NCBI GenBank assembly: GCA_003151895.1
Contig: PLYX01000208.1
Span: forward strand, 1 to 14,438
Length of the DNA stretch: 14,438 nucleotides
Direction of reading: 5' to 3'
From: Solirubrobacterales bacterium
GTDB lineage: Bacteria > Actinomycetota > Thermoleophilia > Solirubrobacterales > Solirubrobacteraceae
The notes beneath the pieces are model-generated. The model searched no databases and was not told the origin of the DNA. It saw only the letters and a list, made by a program, of their open reading frames with translations. Shown here piece by piece: positions 1 through 6,952 of this stretch. A program made the translations under genes and the position numbers. Each line of letters opens with the position of its first letter. The stretch's first letter is position 1.

Positions 1-2
1 TC

Positions 3-1019
3 CCGGCGCATGAGCGGCCGTGGGCGATCGGCTCGACGAACGGGAGCGCCTGGAACGCGGCGTTCGTGTTCAACGGCACGGAACGGTTGACCGGCAAAGC
101 TGCCGAAGTGGGCCAGGCGAGCCCCGCCACGCCACGCCATGGGGGAGCGGGCGGACTCACGCACACACAGACGAAGCCGATCACACCGCCCTCCCCCACG
201 CGCCTGCTCGCGCGCGGCGGGCAGCTGCCGGCCCGGTGGCTCGGCTGGGAGGCGCTGGCGGCGCTGCTCCTGGGAGCGGCTGTCGTGATCTCCATGGCGC
301 GCCGCGGAGCCGGACGCGTGCAGCGCGCTACGGCGATCGGAATGTTCGTCTGGCTGCTCACAGGAATCGTGCTGTTCAGCGCGATGGCGCGACTGCACCC
401 GCGCTATGTCGAGAGCTTCACGCCGGCGGTGGCGGGCATGTTCGGGATCGGCGTCGCCTGGGTGGCGGCTGCCAAGAGCCGCGTACGGTGGCTTGCCGTG
501 CCGTTGACCGCGCTGCTCGCGATACCGCTCGTCGCGAGCGTCGAAGCGGTAGGCGACAGAACTACGGACGCGGGCAACGTGGGCGCTCTCAGCGCCACGG
601 AGCAGCGAGCGGTGAGCACCTACCTGCGCGCCCATCAGGGAAGCGCGCGCTACGAGGTGGCGGCGGGCGCGGCGACCAACATCGCCTCGCTGATAGTCCA
701 GGATGCGCGCCCCGTCGTGATGCTCACCACATACAACGGCCTTCCCCTGACCAGCGTGGCCCAGTTGCAGGCTCTCATCTCCCGCGGCGAAGTGCGATAC
801 GCGTTTCTCGACTCGGTGTGCAAACCGGGCGCGCCGAAGACGGCGGCGGGCTGCGCGCCGGCCGCGCGTTGGGTGCGCGCGCACGGGACCGACGTCTCCC
901 GCCAGGCCGGACCGCGTTTCACGGGTGTCCTGTGGCGACTGCCCTCACCTCCATTTGCACGCGCGCTTGCGCGTGTAGGGAGTCCCACCCGACCCCCGCC
1001 CGACCGCCTGGGGCGGTAG
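3..1019 (+). CDS. GT39/ArnT-like membrane glycosyltransferase, C-terminal part (5' truncated)
   Basis: The reading frame is open from the window edge, so the start and the catalytic N-terminal region are outside. The first visible residues (AIGSTNGSAWNAAFVFNG, then RLTG) resemble the loop before the last membrane segments in actinobacterial GT39 enzymes. A low-complexity linker follows, then about four hydrophobic segments (near 242-300, 335-395, 418-470 and 490-540), with LHPRYVESFTPAVAGMFGIG matching the family's HPRYL..PA.AA..GIG motif. From about base 580 to 950 lies a soluble domain with ATNIASLIVQDARPVVMLTT and GEVRYAFL, like the C-terminal domain of YkcA/YkcB-type mannosyltransferases. 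Family members move a sugar from a polyprenyl-phosphate carrier outside the membrane; the acceptor here is unknown. The last ~25 residues (after VLWRLP) look like a non-conserved tail made from G/C-run DNA. The stop is one base before the next start, so it is probably co-transcribed with the regulator pair. Confidence 0.8.
   Translation, partial: PAHERPWAIGSTNGSAWNAAFVFNGTERLTGKAAEVGQASPATPRHGGAGGLTHTQTKPITPPSPTRLLARGGQLPARWLGWEALAALLLGAAVVISMARRGAGRVQRATAIGMFVWLLTGIVLFSAMARLHPRYVESFTPAVAGMFGIGVAWVAAAKSRVRWLAVPLTALLAIPLVASVEAVGDRTTDAGNVGALSATEQRAVSTYLRAHQGSARYEVAAGAATNIASLIVQDARPVVMLTTYNGLPLTSVAQLQALISRGEVRYAFLDSVCKPGAPKTAAGCAPAARWVRAHGTDVSRQAGPRFTGVLWRLPSPPFARALARVGSPTRPPPDRLGR
140..198. repeat. 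Imperfect inverted repeat in the glycosyltransferase linker
   Basis: Bases 140-147 (TGGGGGAG) pair with 191-198 (CTCCCCCA), and 150-154 (GGCGG) pair with 186-190 (CCGCC). This makes a 13-bp stem with a two-base bulge (148-149) and a 31-base loop. It lies inside the part of the gene coding a Pro/Gly/Thr-rich linker, where the protein would tolerate inserted sequence. It may be related to the other G-run elements of this window, but the sequence match is weak. Confidence 0.4.
956..1017. other. Two hairpins and a G/C-run stretch at the glycosyltransferase 3' end
   Basis: First hairpin: CACGCGC (958-964), loop GCTT, GCGCGTG (969-975), extended by a G-T and a T-A pair to 956-977. Second hairpin: ACCGCC (1003-1008), loop TGG, GGCGGT (1012-1017), which includes the first base of the TAG stop and ends four bases before the regulator's GTG. 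Between them lies GGGAGTCCCACCCGACCCCC (978-997), which on the - strand shares an 11-base GGGCGGGGGTC run with the thioredoxin-like gene repeat. There is no T run, so a classical terminator is not supported. The second hairpin would hide the only G-rich, ribosome-binding-like bases before GTG 1021. Confidence 0.45.
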
Positions 1020-1020
1020 C

Positions 1021-1740
1021 GTGAACGCCGTGAGTGTCATGGATGCCCCCGCTTCGATGCGCATCCTCGTCGTCGACGACGAGGCCCCATTGCGCGAGAC
1101 GCTGACGCGCTCGCTCTCCAAGGAGGGACACACCGTCGAGGCGGTCGCCGGCGGCGCGGAGGCGATCGAGCGGGCGGACGCGGGGCAGTTCGACGTGATC
1201 CTGCTCGACGTGGCGCTCGGCGCCGGGCCGAGCGGCTATGACGTGTGCCGCACGCTGCGCGAACAGCGCAACATCGTGCCGATCATCATGCTGACCGCGC
1301 TCGACACGGAGGCGGATGCCGTCCATGGGTTGGAGGCGGGCGCGGATGACTACGTGACAAAGCCGTTCGGCCTGGCCGAGTTGCGCAGCCGCATCCGCGC
1401 GGTGCTGCGCCGCTCCGGCCCGCGGGCGATGGGTCGCGAGGTGCTGAGCATCGGCGCGGTGACGCTCGACCGCAGCCACCGTGAGGCGACCGTCGAGGGC
1501 GAGCAGGTGAAGCTCACCTTCTCGGAGTTCGAGCTGCTCGCGCAACTCATGTCCGAGCCCGGCAGACTCTTCAACCGCCAGGAGCTGCTGCGCGCGATCT
1601 GGGGCGACTCGGCATACCGCGATCCGCGCGCGATCGACGTCCACATCAGGCATCTGCGCGAGAAGGTCGAGAAGACGCCCGAGGAGCCGAAGCTGATCCT
1701 GACGGTGCGCGGCGCCGGGTACCGCTTCCAGGAGCCGTGA
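1021..1740 (+). CDS. OmpR/PhoB-family response regulator
   Basis: This cytoplasmic two-component regulator has 239 residues. The receiver domain (about 13-130) shows the acidic pair D19-D20 in ILVVDDE, the phosphoacceptor D63 in VILLDVAL, the switch Thr T92 in MLTA, and K114 in the DYVTKPF signature. A winged-helix DNA-binding domain (about 143-237) ends with the typical AIDVHIRHLREKVE and VRGAGYRF motifs. I took GTG 1021, immediately after the preceding stop. ATG 1057 (MRILVVDDE) is an equally credible start by homology and would give 227 residues; neither has a good ribosome-binding site. The gene overlaps the histidine kinase by four bases (GTGA), so the two are translationally coupled cognate partners. 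Target genes and stimulus cannot be read from the window. Confidence 0.93.
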   Translation: MNAVSVMDAPASMRILVVDDEAPLRETLTRSLSKEGHTVEAVAGGAEAIERADAGQFDVILLDVALGAGPSGYDVCRTLREQRNIVPIIMLTALDTEADAVHGLEAGADDYVTKPFGLAELRSRIRAVLRRSGPRAMGREVLSIGAVTLDRSHREATVEGEQVKLTFSEFELLAQLMSEPGRLFNRQELLRAIWGDSAYRDPRAIDVHIRHLREKVEKTPEEPKLILTVRGAGYRFQEP

Positions 1741-3236
1741 GCAAGCCGGCGCGGCTCCCCGGCGCGGCTCCCCGACGCTTCGGCGGCACGCGCCGGCGCG
1801 TGCCCGGGCTGCGCCCACGGGTGTTCGCCGCGCTGCTGCTGTCGAGCGCCGTCACGCTCGCGGTGGCGGCGCTGGCGTTGCTCTCGCCGCTCGAGCATCG
1901 TCTGCGCAGCGACGGCGAGACGGCGGTGTTCACAGCGATCGCGGCGTCGCGCTCGGACTTTGCGGAGATTGGCCTCACCCGGGCCACGGGGACCCCGAGC
2001 AACGGCGAACTCGCAGCCACCGTGGCACTCCTGCGTCGCCGGTCCGGCGCGCAGGTGACGGTCCTCGACCGCCGGCTGGGCACGATCTACTCGCCCGCCA
2101 ACCAGGATCTCGACGTGCCGGACTACTACGCTCAGGCGCGCCGCGCGCTGCGCACCGGCCGTGGCGTGCACACGCTCGTCGGCGACGAGCTCGTGGCGGC
2201 CGAGCCGATGCAGATCGGCGAGAACGGCGCCACCTATGCGGTGGTGCTCGTGCGGCGTCTGCAGTACGTGAGCTCGGCGGTGCATGTCGTGCAGAACGCC
2301 TTCATCGAGGCGGCGGCGGTCGGCTTCGGGATCGCGCTGCTGCTCGGGCTCGCGCTCACCACGACGCTGCTGCGACGTCTGGAGCGGTTGCGCGAAGCGG
2401 CGCGCGAGCTCGAGCGGCGCGGACTGGACGCGCCGATCCACCTCGACGAGCGGCGCGACGAGATCGGCGACCTGACACGCGCATTCGCGAGCATGCAGGC
2501 GCGCCTGCGCCGCCAGGAGGAGGCGCGTCACGCGTTCGTGGCCACCGCCTCGCACGAGCTGCGCACCCCACTCGCATCGCTCGACGGAACCCTGGAGCTG
2601 CTCGAAGACGACCTCGACCCGCGGCGACTCGATCTCGAGGATGCGCGCGAGCGCACGCTGCGGGCACGTGAGCAGTCCCGGCGACTTTCGAGCCTCGCCT
2701 CCGACCTGCTCGACCTGAGCCGCCTGGATGCGGAGGTGTCGCTGCGCGCCGAGCCGGTCGAGCTCGGCGAGCTGTGCCGCGCGGTGGCGGCCGAGTTCGA
2801 GCGCCGCGCCGCCGAGCGCGGCATTCAGATCGACGTGCGCCAACCCTCACAGGCGTGCTGGGCGACGTGCGACCCGGGCGCGGTGGCGCGCATCGTGAGG
2901 ATCCTGCTCGACAACGCGATCGGGATCGCGCCGTCCGGGTCGAGAGTGCAGACGCAGTCCGCGACCGATGGCTCCTGGGCGCGGGTGACGGTGAGCGACG
3001 ACGGGCCGGGGGTGCCCGAGCGCGAGCGCGAGCGAATCTTCGAGCGCTTTCAGCGCGGGAGCACCTCAGGTGGGCGCAGCGGGTTCGGACTCGGGTTGGC
3101 CATCGGCCGCGAGCTGGCGACCCGCATGGGTGGCTCGCTGACACTGCTCGACGGCGCAACCGGCGCCGGCGCTCCCGGCGCACGCTTCACCCTGCGCCTG
3201 TCGGCGGCGCGCGTGGAGGAGGACAGCGCGCCGTGA
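1737..3236 (+). CDS. Membrane sensor histidine kinase (HAMP-HisKA-HATPase)
   Basis: The 499-residue partner of the regulator just upstream. A basic, Pro/Arg-rich N-tail (1-28) precedes TM1 (about 28-50). An extracytoplasmic sensing region follows (about 51-190), carrying QVTVLDRRLGTIYSP, which looks like a Cache/PAS-type fold. Then come TM2 (about 192-212), a HAMP linker (213-262), and a HisKA domain with the phosphorylated H273 in SHELRTPL. The HATPase domain has N393 in LLDNAIGIAPSGS, the G1 box DDGPGVPE (421-428) and the G2 box GFGLGLA (449-455). The N box has G and I where family members usually have a basic and an aromatic residue; probably harmless. The GTG start overlaps the upstream stop; GTG 1800 is the alternative, since a 13-base duplication sits between them. 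The ligand is unknown. Confidence 0.92.
   Translation: MSKPARLPGAAPRRFGGTRRRVPGLRPRVFAALLLSSAVTLAVAALALLSPLEHRLRSDGETAVFTAIAASRSDFAEIGLTRATGTPSNGELAATVALLRRRSGAQVTVLDRRLGTIYSPANQDLDVPDYYAQARRALRTGRGVHTLVGDELVAAEPMQIGENGATYAVVLVRRLQYVSSAVHVVQNAFIEAAAVGFGIALLLGLALTTTLLRRLERLREAARELERRGLDAPIHLDERRDEIGDLTRAFASMQARLRRQEEARHAFVATASHELRTPLASLDGTLELLEDDLDPRRLDLEDARERTLRAREQSRRLSSLASDLLDLSRLDAEVSLRAEPVELGELCRAVAAEFERRAAERGIQIDVRQPSQACWATCDPGAVARIVRILLDNAIGIAPSGSRVQTQSATDGSWARVTVSDDGPGVPERERERIFERFQRGSTSGGRSGFGLGLAIGRELATRMGGSLTLLDGATGAGAPGARFTLRLSAARVEEDSAP
1746..1771 (+). repeat. Perfect 13-bp tandem duplication in the kinase N-terminal tail
   Basis: CCGGCGCGGCTCC occurs twice back to back (1746-1758 and 1759-1771), nine bases after the overlapping GTG start. 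Thirteen is not a multiple of three, so gain or loss of a copy shifts the frame between GTG 1737 and GTG 1800. The encoded segment is part of a non-conserved basic tail before TM1. Confidence 0.85.
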
Positions 3237-3265
3237 GCCCCCGCGGCGCGCAAGCGCGGAGGATC

Positions 3266-3272
3266 GGAGAGG
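3266..3272 (+). promoter_or_regulatory. Ribosome-binding site that fixes the rnd start
   Basis: GGAGAGG lies eight bases before ATG 3281. It is the clearest Shine-Dalgarno in the + strand block and argues against any of the longer in-frame starts inside the kinase gene. Confidence 0.7.
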
Positions 3273-3280
3273 ATAGGGCG

Positions 3281-4474
3281 ATGACGGCGCCTTCCGCGAG
3301 CGCGAGCGACCCCGTCTCGGCAGCCGCGCTCGAACAGGTCGCTGGTCGTGCCCGCGCATCCGGGCGAATCGCCCTCGACACCGAGTTCATGGGCGAGGGC
3401 CGCTATCGCACGCTGCTCTGCCTGATCCAGCTCGCGGTGGCCGAGGACGAGGGAGGCGAGCAGATCGAGATTGTCGACCCGCTCGAAGGCACGTTGGAAG
3501 GCGAACCGCTTGCGCGGGTGCTCGAAGACCCGCGGATCGAGGTCGTCGTGCATGCCGGCCGCCAGGACATAGCCCTCCTGCGCCGCGCGCTCGAGTGCGA
3601 TGTGCGAAACGTGTTCGACACGCAGGTGGCGGCCGGCTTCCTCGGGATGCCCGCGCAATGCTCATATGACACGCTGCTGGCGGAGCTGCTCGGCGTCAGG
3701 CTCGCAAAGAGCGCGAGCTTCACGCGCTGGGACACGCGCCCGCTCTCACCCGAGCAGCTCTCCTATGCGCGCGAGGACGTGGTGCACCTGACCGCGCTCG
3801 CCGCGGAGCTCGAGCGCCGCCTCGATCGAGCTGGACGCTTGCGGTGGGCGCGGGAGGAGTGCGAGTTTCTCGAGCGGGCCAGCGACGAGCGCGACGTCGA
3901 TGCGATCTTTCAGCGGCTCCCCCGCATCAGGGGCATGAGCGCCGCCTCGCAGGGGGTCGCGCGCGAGCTGGTGGCGTGGCGAGAGCAGACGGCCGCCGAG
4001 CGCGACCGGCCGGTGCAGAGCGTGCTCGGGGACACCGCGCTCATGGAGATAGCCAAGCGCAAGCCATCCTCGCCGCGCACGCTGGAGGAGATCCGCGGCG
4101 TCGGTCAGAACAGCCTGCGCAAGCGCGGAGAGGAGCTGCTCGCCGCGGTGCGGCGGGGTATCGAGAACGCGCGGCAGCCGCTCGCGCCAGGACCGCGACC
4201 AGCGCACCCCCAACCGGGCGATGCGCCGCTGATCGCCCTGTCGGAGGCGCTCGTGAGAGCGCGTGCGCGCGAGGCGGACCTCGCATACGAGCTGCTCGCC
4301 TCGCGGGCCGACCTGCAGGCGATCGTCGTGGGCGAGCGAACCGGAGAGCGCGCCGACGTGCGCACGCTGCGCGGCTGGCGCCGCGAGCTGGTGGGCGAGG
4401 AGCTGCTCGCGCTGCTCGACGGGCGTATCTCCCTCTCAGTCGGCGATCGCGGCGTGCAAGTCACCCCCGGCTGA
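3281..4474 (+). CDS. rnd: Ribonuclease D (DEDD 3'-5' exoribonuclease with HRDC domain)
   Basis: This 397-residue cytoplasmic exonuclease trims the 3' ends of tRNA precursors and other stable RNAs. The three exonuclease motifs are visible. Exo I is ALDTEFMGEGRYRTLLCLIQLA, with D33 and E35. Exo II is VVHAGRQDIALL, with D96. Exo III is LSYAREDVVHL, with Y162 and D166, of the DEDDy class. FDTQVAAGF..G....SYDTLL and WDTRPLSPEQLSYA are also typical of RNase D. An HRDC RNA-binding domain spans about 224-294 (MEIAKRKPSSPRTLEEIRGV), followed by a Pro-rich hinge and a C-terminal helical region (about 315-385) like the second HRDC-type module of RNase D. It starts 44 bases after the kinase with its own strong ribosome-binding site, and meets pilC tail to tail across 16 bases with no convincing terminator. 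Confidence 0.93.
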   Translation: MTAPSASASDPVSAAALEQVAGRARASGRIALDTEFMGEGRYRTLLCLIQLAVAEDEGGEQIEIVDPLEGTLEGEPLARVLEDPRIEVVVHAGRQDIALLRRALECDVRNVFDTQVAAGFLGMPAQCSYDTLLAELLGVRLAKSASFTRWDTRPLSPEQLSYAREDVVHLTALAAELERRLDRAGRLRWAREECEFLERASDERDVDAIFQRLPRIRGMSAASQGVARELVAWREQTAAERDRPVQSVLGDTALMEIAKRKPSSPRTLEEIRGVGQNSLRKRGEELLAAVRRGIENARQPLAPGPRPAHPQPGDAPLIALSEALVRARAREADLAYELLASRADLQAIVVGERTGERADVRTLRGWRRELVGEELLALLDGRISLSVGDRGVQVTPG

Positions 4475-4490
4475 CGAGACGCCTCTGGTC

Positions 4491-5699
4491 TTATTCGATG
4501 TGGTTGTAGATCGTGAACAGCGGCATGTACATCGAGATGACGATGAAGCCGACGATCGAGCCGATCACGACGATCATGACGGGCTCGAGGATCGAGGTGA
4601 GCGCTTTGACCGACGCTTCGACCTGGTCCTCGTAGAAGTCGGCGACCTTGGCGAGCATCGCGTCGAGCGCGCCCGTCTCCTCGCCGACGCCCACCATGTG
4701 GGTGACCATCATCGGGAAGATGGTCGTCTTGGAGAGGGGCTCTGAGATGGTGCCACCGCGCTTGACCGAGGCGATCACTCCGTCCATCGCCTCCTCGACG
4801 ACGACGTTGCCGCCGGTCTTGCCGACGATCTCGAGCGCCAGCAGAAGCGGTACTCCGGCGGTCGTGAGCGAGGCGAGCGTGCGCGACCAGCGCGCCACGG
4901 CGATCTGCTGGACGATCGTGCCGATCTTCATCGGGACGCGCAGGCGGAAGCGGTCCCATTGGGGACGACCCCACTTCGATGCCTTCCACTTGATGAAGGC
5001 AAAGACGGTGGCCCCGGTGACGGCGAACATCATCCACCAGTAGTTGATGACCATGTGGGACAGGAGCACCGAGACCTGGGTGATGGGGGGCAGTTCACCG
5101 CCGAACTGCTTGAAGACTCCCTCGAAAACGGGCACGAGGAACGCGACCAGCGCCATCATGACGCCGATCGCGAAGGTGATCACGAGCGCCGGGTAGATCA
5201 TCGCCGAGCGGATCTGGCGGCGCAGGGAGGCGTCCTTCTCGAGCTGGTCGGCCACGCGCATGAGCGACTCCTCGAGCAGACCGCCGGCCTCGCCGGCGCG
5301 GGTCATGGCGACGAACAGCTGGTTGAACACCTTCGGATGGGCTTCCATGGCGCCACTGAGCGACAGGCCGGCCTCGACGTCCTTGCGCACCTGGATGACG
5401 GTTTCCTTGAGGAACTTGTTCTCGGTCTGTTCCTCGAGCACGTAGAGGGCGCGCAGGATCGACAGGCCGGAGGAGATCATCGTGGCGAGCTGGCGCGAGA
5501 AGACGGCAAGCTCACCGGACTTCACCGACTTCAGGAAGCTCAGCTCGATCTCGCGCGAGGCGTGCTTGTCGGCGATGTCGAGCACGATCATGCCGCGCGA
5601 CTTGAGTTGGTTTGAGACAGCCTCCTTGGAGTCGGCGTCTATCTCGCCGCGCGCCTTCACGCCGGCGAGGTCCATCGCCTTAAAGACGTAGGTGCTCAT
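4491..5699 (-). CDS. pilC: Type IV pilus inner-membrane platform protein PilC (T2SSF/GspF family)
   Basis: The 402-residue membrane platform on which PilB and PilT act to add or remove pilin subunits. The N-terminal cytoplasmic region starts with STYVFKAMDLAGVKARGEID, the usual PilC/GspF opening. Two T2SSF repeats follow (about 65-190 and 268-392), each with the family's FSRQLATMISSGLSILRAL or WSRTLASLTTAGVPLLLAL-type motif. MTRAGEAGGLLEESL and VGVGEETGALDAML are the paired repeat motifs. Membrane segments lie near 170-193, 217-238 and 370-393 (EPVMIVVIGSIVGFIVISMY). ATG 5699 is the conserved start but has no good ribosome-binding site; it follows a TGA of a tiny upstream frame by one base, so its translation probably depends on upstream ribosomes. 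It is the last gene of the long - strand block. Confidence 0.96.
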   Translation of the reverse strand: MSTYVFKAMDLAGVKARGEIDADSKEAVSNQLKSRGMIVLDIADKHASREIELSFLKSVKSGELAVFSRQLATMISSGLSILRALYVLEEQTENKFLKETVIQVRKDVEAGLSLSGAMEAHPKVFNQLFVAMTRAGEAGGLLEESLMRVADQLEKDASLRRQIRSAMIYPALVITFAIGVMMALVAFLVPVFEGVFKQFGGELPPITQVSVLLSHMVINYWWMMFAVTGATVFAFIKWKASKWGRPQWDRFRLRVPMKIGTIVQQIAVARWSRTLASLTTAGVPLLLALEIVGKTGGNVVVEEAMDGVIASVKRGGTISEPLSKTTIFPMMVTHMVGVGEETGALDAMLAKVADFYEDQVEASVKALTSILEPVMIVVIGSIVGFIVISMYMPLFTIYNHIE

Positions 5700-5753
5700 C
5701 TCACGCCGCCGGGTCCGTCGCGTTGAGGGCGCGGGCGCTCATCTCAAGCCGCC
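5694..5753 (-). repeat. 17-bp near-identical direct repeat at the pilT-pilC junction
   Basis: On the - strand, GGCGGCTTGAGATGAGC (5753-5737) and GGCGGCGTGAGATGAGC (5710-5694) differ at one base and are offset by 43 bases. The first copy contains the pilT stop (TGA 5746-5744), the second contains the pilC start (ATG 5699). Both carry TGA-G-ATG-AGC. Confidence 0.8.
5701..5742 (-). other. Possible 13-codon minigene between pilT and pilC
   Basis: ATG 5742 starts one base after the pilT TGA. The frame encodes MSARALNATDPAA and ends with TGA at 5703-5701, one base before the pilC ATG. Because pilC has no visible ribosome-binding site, a ribosome leaving pilT could restart here and then again at pilC. 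This is inferred from layout only; the peptide resembles nothing I recognise. Confidence 0.3.
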
Positions 5754-6835
5754 AACGATCCGGCGCCGAGCAGCCTGCGTAGCTCTTCGGGGGTGGAGGA
5801 GCGCTCTTCGGCGAGCTTCTGAGAGACCTTGCCGGTGCGCACGAGCGAGACGAGCGCGGCGTCCATCGTCTGCATCCCCTGAGCGGAGCCGGTTTGCAGG
5901 ACCGAGTAGATCTGATGGGTCTTGCCCTCGCGGATCAGGTTGCGGATGGCGGGGTTGGGGACGAGCACCTCGCATGCGGCGACGCGGCTGGAGCCGTCGG
6001 CTGTGGGCAACAACTGTTGGGTGACGATCCCCTGCAGGGCGACCGAGAGCTGCACGCGCACCTGGCCCTGCTGCTCGGGCGGGAAGACGTCGATGATGCG
6101 GTCCACCGTCTGGGCGGTGTCCTGGGTGTGGAGCGTGGCGAACACGAGGTGGCCGGTCTCAGCGGCGGTGAGCGCTGTCGAGATCGTCTCGAGATCGCGC
6201 ATCTCGCCGACGAGGATCACATCGGGGTCCTGGCGCAGCGCGGCCTTCAGGGCCTCCGCGAAGGACTGCGCGTCGCAGCCGAGCTCGCGCTGGTTGACGA
6301 GGCACTTCTTGTGGGCGTGGAGGAACTCGATCGGGTCCTCGATCGTCATGATGTGCTCCTCGCGCGTGGAGTTGATCTCGTCGAGCATCGAGGCGAGCGT
6401 CGTGGACTTGCCCGAGCCGGTGGGGCCCGTGACGAGCACGAAGCCGCGCGGCTTGCGCGTGAAGTCGTGGACGGTGGCGGGCAGGCCGAGCTGGTCGATC
6501 GAGGTGAGCTCGAACGGGATCAGGCGGAACGCCGCGCCGATCGCGCCGCGCTGGTAGTAGGCGTTGACACGGAAGCGAGCGTGGCCGGGGATCGAGTATG
6601 CGAAGTCGAGCTGCCAGTTGGTCTCAAGGCGCTGGCGCTGATCGCTCGAGAGGATCGAGTAGACGATCTCGCGCGTGTCCGTGCCCGACAGCACCGGATA
6701 GTTCTCGAGGCGCGAGAGGCGTCCGCGGACGCGCACCGTCGGGGGCGCCCCCGCCGAAAGGTGGAGGTCCGAGGCGCGCCGTGCGACGACCTCCATCAGC
6801 AGATCCGCGAAGTCGATGCTCATCGCTCCGCCCAT
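5744..6835 (-). CDS. pilT: Type IV pilus retraction ATPase PilT
   Basis: A 363-residue cytoplasmic hexameric ATPase that depolymerises the pilus to power retraction, twitching or DNA uptake. The N-terminal PAS-like domain carries RRASDLHLSAGAPPTVRVRG. The RecA-like core shows Walker A GPTGSGKS (137-144), the Asp box TIEDPIEF, Walker B DVILVGE (205-211) and the His box GHLVFATLHTQDT. The PilT hallmark AIRNLIRE (296-303) separates it from PilB and GspE. I kept the first ATG (6835). ATG 6823 (MSIDFADLL) is the homology-favoured alternative; its preceding GGAG is only two bases away, so neither start has a well-spaced ribosome-binding site. It lies 117 bases downstream of pilB, the widest gap in the window, and a weak promoter is possible there. 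Confidence 0.96.
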   Translation of the reverse strand: MGGAMSIDFADLLMEVVARRASDLHLSAGAPPTVRVRGRLSRLENYPVLSGTDTREIVYSILSSDQRQRLETNWQLDFAYSIPGHARFRVNAYYQRGAIGAAFRLIPFELTSIDQLGLPATVHDFTRKPRGFVLVTGPTGSGKSTTLASMLDEINSTREEHIMTIEDPIEFLHAHKKCLVNQRELGCDAQSFAEALKAALRQDPDVILVGEMRDLETISTALTAAETGHLVFATLHTQDTAQTVDRIIDVFPPEQQGQVRVQLSVALQGIVTQQLLPTADGSSRVAACEVLVPNPAIRNLIREGKTHQIYSVLQTGSAQGMQTMDAALVSLVRTGKVSQKLAEERSSTPEELRRLLGAGSLAA

Positions 6836-6880
6836 CGGCGGGCGTTACCAGACCGGTCGGGTTGCGGGAGGGTCATTGGA

Positions 6881-6908
6881 CGAATATTCGACATCTGGGC
6901 GAGGTCAA
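6881..6908 (-). promoter_or_regulatory. Possible promoter upstream of pilT
   Basis: Reading the - strand, TTGACC (6908-6903) is followed after 16 bases by TATTCG (6886-6881). The -35 match is good (5 of 6) and the -10 match weak (3 of 6). The -10 lies in the perfect 10-base palindrome CGAATATTCG (6881-6890), an AT-rich island in a very GC-rich context. This could let pilT be transcribed separately from pilB. Confidence 0.3.
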
Positions 6909-6952
6909 GCCGACTTGTGCAACGTCGCTTGCGCGGTCGAGCCGTCGCACGC

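Noticed and set aside
919..2843. Long - strand open frames opposite the regulator and kinase
   Set aside because: They mirror conserved + strand genes and lack recognisable motifs.
2774..3280. In-frame extension of ribonuclease D back into the kinase gene
   Set aside because: It overlaps the conserved kinase ATP-binding domain, encodes Arg/Gly-rich sequence without RNase D similarity, and ATG 3281 has a strong ribosome-binding site and the right length.
4475..4490. Bidirectional terminator between rnd and pilC
   Set aside because: Only a 4-bp AGAC/GTCT stem with a 7-base loop is visible and there is no useful T run in either direction.
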